From assembly GCA_902706205.1 (NCBI GenBank), contig CACSKA010000004.1:248001-312000 (forward strand): a DNA stretch of 64,000 nt, given 5' to 3'. The DNA comes from Chryseobacterium sp. 18061 (lineage in GTDB: Bacteria; Pseudomonadota; Gammaproteobacteria; Enterobacterales; Enterobacteriaceae). The position numbers were made by a program, and so were the translations under genes. The notes below the pieces were generated by a model. It was not told where the DNA came from. It did no database searches and saw only the letters and a list, made by a program, of their open reading frames with translations. The first letter of the stretch is position 1. Each line of letters begins with the position of its first letter. Below, piece by piece: positions 59,007 to 64,000 of the stretch.

Positions 59007-59672
59007 TTAACCCGCTTGAAAAGCTGGGCTTTCAGATTTATCTGCCAGTTTTTTCAACAACATATTCAACACTACGCCGTACATCGGCAGGAAGAATACC
59101 AAACTGATAAGCACTTTGAAGGTGTAATCAACCAGCGCGATTTCGACCCAATGGGAAGCCATGAACGGATCGGGGCTGCGCCAGAAGGCGATGAAGAAGA
59201 ACGCGAGGGTATCGCTGACGTTACCGAATAGCGTGGAGGCGGTTGGCGCCATCCACCAACGGTGATTCTGTCGCAGACGGTTGAAGACGTGAACGTCAAG
59301 AATCTGCCCTAGCGCGTAAGCCATAAAGCTTGCGGCGGCGATACGAGCAACAAACAGGTTAAAGCTGGTGAGTGCGGCAAAACCCTGCCATTCGCCCATA
59401 TAAAACAGTGACGATATAACGTAGGAAATCAGCAGCGCAGGAGCCATTACCGCAAAGATAATCTTACGGGCAAGCGGCGCGCCAAAGATACGCACGGTCA
59501 GGTCGGTGGCGAGGAAAATAAATGGAAAGCTAAACGCGCCCCAGGTGGTATGAAAACCAAAAATGGAGACCGGCAGCTGCACCAGATAGTTACTGGAGGT
59601 GATTACCAGTAGATGAAAAAGCGAAAGCCAAAACAACGCTTTTACGCGCTGTGCTTGAGAGAACTGCATCAT
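59007..59672 (-). CDS. yhhQ: YhhQ, queuosine-precursor (preQ0/preQ1) transporter
   Basis: 221 aa, equal to E. coli YhhQ. Six-helix inner-membrane protein of the ECF/VUT family, with TWGAFSFPFIFLATDLTVRIFG and GNVSDTLAFFFIAFW. It imports queuosine precursors for tRNA modification. Divergent from tusA with a 186-bp gap as in E. coli. Confidence 0.94.
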   Translation of the reverse strand: MMQFSQAQRVKALFWLSLFHLLVITSSNYLVQLPVSIFGFHTTWGAFSFPFIFLATDLTVRIFGAPLARKIIFAVMAPALLISYVISSLFYMGEWQGFAALTSFNLFVARIAAASFMAYALGQILDVHVFNRLRQNHRWWMAPTASTLFGNVSDTLAFFFIAFWRSPDPFMASHWVEIALVDYTFKVLISLVFFLPMYGVVLNMLLKKLADKSESPAFQAG

Positions 59673-59858
59673 GTTGTAGCCTTTTTAGTGGTTGGGGTGA
59701 GGGAACCCAATGTGTGTCTTGAAACGCTAAAAACCGCCGCATGATACTGCGTTATGTGCGCTTTGCAACGGCTAATTTTCGCGCAATCGTTAACCTGCCT
59801 TGCGTCACAAATAACTGGCGGTAAACTAGGGCGGTTTTTTTGACTGACTGAGTGAACC

Positions 59859-60104
59859 ATGAGCGATATTTTTTCTGCTGCTGACCACACCCTCGATGCT
59901 CAGGGCCTGCGCTGCCCCGAGCCGGTAATGATGGTACGCAAAACCGTGCGCACCATGCCCGTCGGCGAAACATTGCTGATTGTCGCGGATGACCCAGCGA
60001 CGACCCGTGATATTCCTGGCTTCTGCCGCTTTATGGATCATGAGCTGATTGCTCAACAGACCGAAAGTCTGCCTTATCGCTATCTCATCCGTAAAAACCA
60101 TTAA
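59859..60104 (+). CDS. tusA: TusA, sulfur-carrier protein
   Basis: 81 aa, equal to E. coli TusA. The catalytic CPEP cysteine (LRCPEPVMM, about residue 19) takes sulfur from IscS for tRNA 2-thiouridine synthesis through TusBCD. The GLRCPEP motif and the C-terminal YLIRK end are diagnostic. In E. coli it lies beside zntA; here the TRAP operon intervenes. Confidence 0.96.
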   Translation: MSDIFSAADHTLDAQGLRCPEPVMMVRKTVRTMPVGETLLIVADDPATTRDIPGFCRFMDHELIAQQTESLPYRYLIRKNH

Positions 60105-60184
60105 TTCTCTAAGGGCAGAAAATGTGATCTGCCCTGAAATCTCGTTACCAAACCTTTAAACCATCGTTTCATAATTATGGCTTT

Positions 60185-60200
60185 TGTGAGGCGTCTCACC
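60185..60200 (+). promoter_or_regulatory. CRP site upstream of the TRAP operon
   Basis: TGTGA-GGCGTC-TCACC matches nine of ten consensus positions of the CRP half-sites. A TAATTT -10-like hexamer at 60222-60227 would place the site near -41.5, the class II position. Confidence 0.65.
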
Positions 60201-60240
60201 GTCGTTTTTCCAGTACCAGGCTAATTTTTAAACGCAAAAC

Positions 60241-60258
60241 TAAAACAACGTTTTATTA
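60241..60258 (+). promoter_or_regulatory. KdgR-like operator of the TRAP operon
   Basis: TAAAACAACGTTTTATTA is palindrome-like and shares its first 12 bases with the box upstream of kdgK at 6481. It would lie just downstream of the transcription start predicted from the CRP site, a typical repressor position. It ends 20 bp before the first gene. Confidence 0.6.
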
Positions 60259-60277
60259 AATATCCTGGAGCCGACCG

Positions 60278-61261
60278 ATGAAAATGACTGTAAGGCCATT
60301 TGTGGCCGCTTTATGTTTTTCCACCGCAGCACTCTGTTTTACTCCTTCGGTTTTAGCGCAAACCATTCGCGCCGCCGATGTCCATCCTGAAGGCTACCCG
60401 AACGTGGTGGCGGTCCAGCATATGGGCGAAAAACTCAAACAGCAAACTAACGGCGACCTGGAGATTAAAGTCTTCCCGGGCGGCGTGCTGGGCGATGAAA
60501 AGCAAATGATTGAGCAGGCGCAAATGGGGGCCATCGACATCATCCGCGTATCGATGGCGCCAGTGGCGGCTATTCTGCCGGACATCGAAGTGTTCACCCT
60601 GCCGTACGTCTTCCGCGATGAAGATCATATGCACAAGGTGATCGACGGCGATATCGGCAAACAGATTGGCGAGAAGCTCACCAACAATCCGAAATCCAAA
60701 CTGGTGTTCCTCGGCTGGATGGATTCCGGCACCCGTAACTTGATTACCAAACAGCCGGTCACCAAACCAGAAGATTTGAAAGGGATGAAAATCCGCGTTC
60801 AGGGCAGTCCGGTGGCGATTGATACCTTGAAAGACATGGGCGCTAACGCTGTCGCGATGGGCGTGAGCGAGGTTTACAGCGGTATGCAGACTGGCGTTAT
60901 CGACGGTGCCGAAAATAATCCCCCAACCTTTATCGCCCACAACTACATGCCTGTAGCGAAGCATTACACCCTCAGTGGCCACTTCATTACCCCGGAAATG
61001 CTGCTTTATTCCAAAGTGAAATGGGACAAACTCAACGCCGATCAGCAGCAAAAAATCCTGACGCTGGCCCGCGAAGCCCAGATGGAACAGCGCGAGCTGT
61101 GGAACGCCTACAACAAACAGGCGCTGGAAAAAATGAAAGCGGGTGGCGTGCAGTTCCACGACATCGACAAAGCCTACTTTGTCCAGGCGACGGAGCCGGT
61201 GCGTAAAGCCTATGGCGAAAAGCATCAGGATCTGATGAAAGCCATCGCTGACGTCCAGTGA
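60278..61261 (+). CDS. TRAP transporter solute-binding protein (DctP family)
   Basis: 327 aa. A signal peptide (MKMTVRPF...PSVLAQ) is followed by a DctP-type periplasmic binding protein. Family segments include FPGGVLGDEKQMIEQ, GWMDSGTRNLITK and the Arg-bearing GMKIRVQGSPVAIDTLKDMGANAVAMG, whose Arg binds the ligand carboxylate. DGAENNPPTFIAHNYMPVAKHYTLSGH follows. It captures a carboxylated solute and hands it to the membrane subunits. The regulatory sites point to a hexuronate or KDG-like substrate. Confidence 0.9.
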   Translation: MKMTVRPFVAALCFSTAALCFTPSVLAQTIRAADVHPEGYPNVVAVQHMGEKLKQQTNGDLEIKVFPGGVLGDEKQMIEQAQMGAIDIIRVSMAPVAAILPDIEVFTLPYVFRDEDHMHKVIDGDIGKQIGEKLTNNPKSKLVFLGWMDSGTRNLITKQPVTKPEDLKGMKIRVQGSPVAIDTLKDMGANAVAMGVSEVYSGMQTGVIDGAENNPPTFIAHNYMPVAKHYTLSGHFITPEMLLYSKVKWDKLNADQQQKILTLAREAQMEQRELWNAYNKQALEKMKAGGVQFHDIDKAYFVQATEPVRKAYGEKHQDLMKAIADVQ

Positions 61262-61284
61262 GTTTCACGTCGGACGGAGGACCT

Positions 61285-61794
61285 ATGTCTGAATCCTTTT
61301 CAAAAGTGATGGATAAGCTGTACATGCTGGCGATGTGGGTCGCCGGCGTGTCGCTTCTGGTGATGACCATCGTGATTCCCATCGGCATTTTTTCCCGCTA
61401 CGTGCTGAACCAGGGGGAATCCTGGCCGGAGCCGGTGGCTATTCTGTGCATGGTAACGTTCACCTTTATCGGTGCGGCTGTGGGCTACCGCGCCGGTTCG
61501 CACATCGCGGTCAACATGCTGACCGACCGTCTGCCCGCTGTGCTGCAACGCGCATCGGCGCGGCTGGTTGATCTCATGATGCTGCTGATTACCGGGTTGA
61601 TGCTGTGGTACAGCTACGGGCTGTGTCTCGATTTGTGGGATCAGCCAGTGGCGGAGTTTCCGCTGCTGACCTCCGGTGAAACCTATCTGCCGCTGCCGAT
61701 TGGCTCGGCGATGTTGATTCTGTTTGTCATTGAGCGTCTGTTGTTCGGTTCTCAGGAGAACCGCCCGATAGTGCTTATCGGTAACCACGGTTAA
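61285..61794 (+). CDS. TRAP transporter small permease (DctQ family)
   Basis: 169 aa with four predicted helices (for example VAGVSLLVMTIVIPIGIFSRY and LIDLMMLLITGLMLWYSYG). FSRYVLNQGESWPEP is the DctQ signature. It pairs with the large permease. ATG 61285 follows GGAGGACCT; the in-frame start at 61258 overlaps the binding-protein gene and is less likely. Confidence 0.9.
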   Translation: MSESFSKVMDKLYMLAMWVAGVSLLVMTIVIPIGIFSRYVLNQGESWPEPVAILCMVTFTFIGAAVGYRAGSHIAVNMLTDRLPAVLQRASARLVDLMMLLITGLMLWYSYGLCLDLWDQPVAEFPLLTSGETYLPLPIGSAMLILFVIERLLFGSQENRPIVLIGNHG

Positions 61795-61804
61795 GGGGTG
61801 TCAG

Positions 61805-63088
61805 ATGGATGCGTTTATTCTGCTTTTCACCCTCGCCATTTTGTTGGCTATTGGGATGCCGGTGGCCTTTGCCGTGGGGCTCAGCGCCGTGGTAGGGGCA
61901 ATTTGGATTGAGTTACCGCTGGAAGCGCTGATGATTCAGATTACCAGCGGGGTGAATAAATTTACCTTGCTGGCGATTCCGTTCTTCATCCTCGCCGGGG
62001 CAATCATGGCGGAAGGCGGGATTGCTCGCCGACTGGTCAATTTCGCCTATCTGTTCGTGGGCTTCATTCGCGGCGGTCTGTCACTGGTGAACATTGTGGC
62101 ATCGACCTTTTTCGGTGCAATTTCCGGTTCGTCGGTAGCGGATACTGCATCTATCGGCAGCGTGATGATCCCGGAAATGGAGAAGAAAGGGTATCCGCGC
62201 GAATACGCGGCGGCAGTCACTGCCAGTGGTTCGGTGCAGGCGATTTTGATCCCGCCAAGTCACAACTCGGTCATTTACTCGCTGGCAGCAGGCGGCACGG
62301 TGTCTATCGCCTCGCTGTTTATCGCCGGCGTGTTGCCGGGCTTGCTGCTGAGCGTCAGCCTGATGGTGATGTGCCTCGCCTTTGCACGAAAGCGCGGCTA
62401 TCCGAAAGGCGAAGTTATTCCGTTTCGTCAGGCGGTTAAGATTTTCTTTGATGCGCTGTGGGGGTTGATGACGGTGGTCATCATTCTCGGCGGGATCCTT
62501 TCGGGTATTTTTACCGCGACGGAATCCGCGGCGGTGGCCTGCCTGTGGGCGTTCTTTGTCACGATGTTTATCTACCGTGACTACAAATGGAACGAGCTGC
62601 CGAAGCTGATGTACCGCACGGTCAAAACGGTCAGTATCGTGATGATCCTGATTGGCTTTGCCGCGGCGTTTGGTGCGGTGATGACCTACATGCAACTGCC
62701 GACGCGTATCACCGAGTTCTTCACCACGCTTTCCAGCAACAAGTACGTGATTCTGATGTATCTCAACGTCATGCTGCTGTTGATTGGCACGCTGATGGAT
62801 ATGGCGCCGATCATTTTGATCCTGACGCCGGTACTGTTGCCGGTGACGAATTCGCTGGGGATCGACCCGGTGCATTTCGGAATGATCATGATGGTTAACC
62901 TGGGGATCGGCCTGATTACGCCACCGGTAGGATCGGTGCTGTTTGTGGCCAGTGCGGTGAGTAAGCAGAAGATAGAAACCGTGGTCCGCGCGATGCTCCC
63001 ATTCTACGGAATGCTGTTGGTGGTGCTGGCGATGGTGACGTATATCCCGGCAATTTCACTGTGGTTGCCGCACGCCCTAGGGATGTAA
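61805..63088 (+). CDS. TRAP transporter large permease (DctM family)
   Basis: 427 aa with about twelve helices. GMPVAFAVGLSAVVGAIW, FFGAISGSSVADTASIGSVMIPEM and ITPPVGSVLFVASAVSK are DctM signatures. It drives Na+-coupled uptake of the solute delivered by the binding protein. It is the last gene of the operon; its stop is followed within 6 bp by a tandem repeat array. Confidence 0.93.
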   Translation: MDAFILLFTLAILLAIGMPVAFAVGLSAVVGAIWIELPLEALMIQITSGVNKFTLLAIPFFILAGAIMAEGGIARRLVNFAYLFVGFIRGGLSLVNIVASTFFGAISGSSVADTASIGSVMIPEMEKKGYPREYAAAVTASGSVQAILIPPSHNSVIYSLAAGGTVSIASLFIAGVLPGLLLSVSLMVMCLAFARKRGYPKGEVIPFRQAVKIFFDALWGLMTVVIILGGILSGIFTATESAAVACLWAFFVTMFIYRDYKWNELPKLMYRTVKTVSIVMILIGFAAAFGAVMTYMQLPTRITEFFTTLSSNKYVILMYLNVMLLLIGTLMDMAPIILILTPVLLPVTNSLGIDPVHFGMIMMVNLGIGLITPPVGSVLFVASAVSKQKIETVVRAMLPFYGMLLVVLAMVTYIPAISLWLPHALGM

Positions 63089-63093
63089 CGTTT

Positions 63094-63456
63094 CCCCTCA
63101 CCCCGGCCCTCTCCCCAAAGGGGCGAGGGGGAAAAGCGGAAGGGATTGGCACTTTTGTATTCCCTCTCCCCCAGGGGCGAGGGGGAAAAGCGGAAGGGAT
63201 AGGCTCTTTGGTATTCCCTCTCCCCCAGAGGCGAGGGGGAAAAGCGGAAGGGATTGGCACTTTGGTATTCCCTCTCCCTGGGGCGAGGGGGAAAAGCAGA
63301 AGGGATTGGCGTTTTGGTATTCCCTCTCCCCAAAGGGGCGAGGGGGAAAATCGGAAGGGATTGGCGCTTTGGTATTCCCTCTCCCCTTGGGGGAGAGGGT
63401 TAGGGTGAGGGGTTGTTTTCTCCCTCTCCCTGAGGGAGAGGGCAGGGGAGAGGGGA
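63094..63456. repeat. Tandem array of about five 54-bp palindromic units
   Basis: Begins CCCCTCACCCCGGCCCTCTCCCC. The unit is a core like CCTCTCCCCAAAGGGGCGAGG plus the spacer GGAAAAGCGGAAGGGATTGGC...TTTGGTATT. GAAAA(G/T) positions at 63131, 63185, 63239, 63291 and 63346 give periods of 54, 54, 52 and 55 bp. It ends with GGGAGAGGGTTAGGGTGAGGGG plus one more palindrome, directly abutting the zntA stop. The spacer differs from that of the 39-bp array although the core is shared. Confidence 0.93.
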
Positions 63457-64000
63457 TTACACCTTCCGATTTAACAACCGCAACGCATTCGCCGTCACCA
63501 GCACCGTGGCACCGGTATCGGCCAGAACCGCGAGCCACAGGCCGGTGATCCCGAGCAGCGTTGTGACCAGAAAGACGGCTTTCAGTCCCAGTGCAATCGT
63601 AATATTTTGGCGGATGTTAGCGCTGGTCGCGCGGGCAATGCTAATCATCTGCGCCAGACCCGTCAGGCGATTCCCGGTCAGCGCCGCATCGGCGGTTTCA
63701 AGCGCCACGTCCGTACCGCTGCCCATCGCAATTCCAATCGTCGACGCTTTCATCGCAGGCGCATCATTGATGCCGTCGCCCACCATCGCCAACGGAGCCT
63801 GCTGATTCAAAGTGGTCACGGCGGTCACTTTATCCGCAGGCAGCAGCCCGGCACGGAAATCCAGCCCCAATTCATTGGCAATCGCCGCCGCTGCCCGAGG
63901 GTTATCGCCGGTCAGGATAACACCCTGAATGCCCAGCGCATTCAGCGCGCTGACGGCTTCGCGAGCGTCGTCCCGCAGCGTGTCGCGCAACGCCAGAATG
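63457..64000 (-). CDS. zntA: ZntA, Zn/Cd/Pb-exporting P-type ATPase, C-terminal part
   Basis: The last ~181 codons are visible; the 5' part lies beyond the window's right edge. ALRDTLRDDAREAV and MVGDGINDAPAMK (the P-type hinge motif) precede TGADVALETADAALTGN-like sequence and the two final helices. ZntA exports Zn2+, Cd2+ and Pb2+ across the inner membrane. In E. coli zntA neighbours tusA; here the TRAP operon and a repeat array separate them. Confidence 0.95.
   Translation of the reverse strand, partial: ILALRDTLRDDAREAVSALNALGIQGVILTGDNPRAAAAIANELGLDFRAGLLPADKVTAVTTLNQQAPLAMVGDGINDAPAMKASTIGIAMGSGTDVALETADAALTGNRLTGLAQMISIARATSANIRQNITIALGLKAVFLVTTLLGITGLWLAVLADTGATVLVTANALRLLNRKV

Noticed and set aside
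62916..63538. Open frames in the second array (repeats of PLAPLGRG- or FSPSPLGE-like peptides)
   Set aside because: Same cause: a roughly 54-bp stop-free repeat unit. Not protein-coding.

Overview
The window is chromosomal DNA from a member of the Enterobacteriaceae. Most genes are collinear with the E. coli/Salmonella bcs-dctA-yhjE-treF-gor-prlC-uspA-pitA-yhiN and yhhT-dcrB-yhhQ-tusA-zntA regions. Gene content (arn operon and aryl polyene cluster in this interval, loss of the E. coli gad/hde acid-resistance block, a TRAP transporter beside zntA) fits the Enterobacter/Lelliottia/Leclercia side of the family. I cannot name a species from sequence alone.

Layout. 1-14.1 kb: end of bcsC, the EAL-domain protein PdeK, dctA, yhjJ, kdgK, the motility phosphodiesterase PdeH (with a textbook sigma-28 promoter), yhjG, yhjE, yhjD, yhjC and a divergent short-chain dehydrogenase. 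14.1-23.7 kb: a more variable stretch with a GNAT acetyltransferase, a membrane-anchored HEPN-domain protein, treF, a lipoprotein serine hydrolase, a tiny RQD-repeat secreted protein, gor, rlmJ and a PAP2 phosphatase. 23.7-31 kb: prlC-rsmJ (sigma-32 promoter), uspA, an ERIC element, uspB, pitA and yhiN. 31-34 kb: small or decaying genes (59-aa membrane protein, frameshifted CBS-domain remnant, His-rich NlpC/P60 hydrolase, LuxR-type regulator) and an AT-rich 0.8-kb spacer.

34-56 kb is an envelope-modification island. The arnBCADTEF operon (lipid A aminoarabinose; PmrA-type box upstream) runs rightward. A 17-gene aryl polyene (APE) operon runs leftward towards it. The APE operon holds two ACPs, two active ketosynthases, a chain-length factor, a ketoreductase, two hot-dog dehydratases, an acyl ligase, a thioesterase, acyltransferases, a LolA-like protein, an MMPL exporter, a lipoprotein and a phosphopantetheinyl transferase. 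Most of its genes overlap by ATGA or lie within a few bases, so it looks like one coupled transcript.

56-64 kb: a small lipoprotein, yhhT, dcrB, yhhQ, tusA, a three-gene TRAP transporter and the 3' end of zntA. The transporter operon has a CRP-like site and a KdgR-like box matching one upstream of kdgK, which suggests sugar-acid uptake.

A GC-rich palindromic repeat family (cores like CCTCTCCCCAAAGGGGCGAGG) occurs six times. Five copies fill the gap between convergent gene ends. Two of these have expanded into tandem arrays: about fourteen 39-bp units at 41.4-42.0 kb and five roughly 54-bp units at 63.1-63.5 kb.
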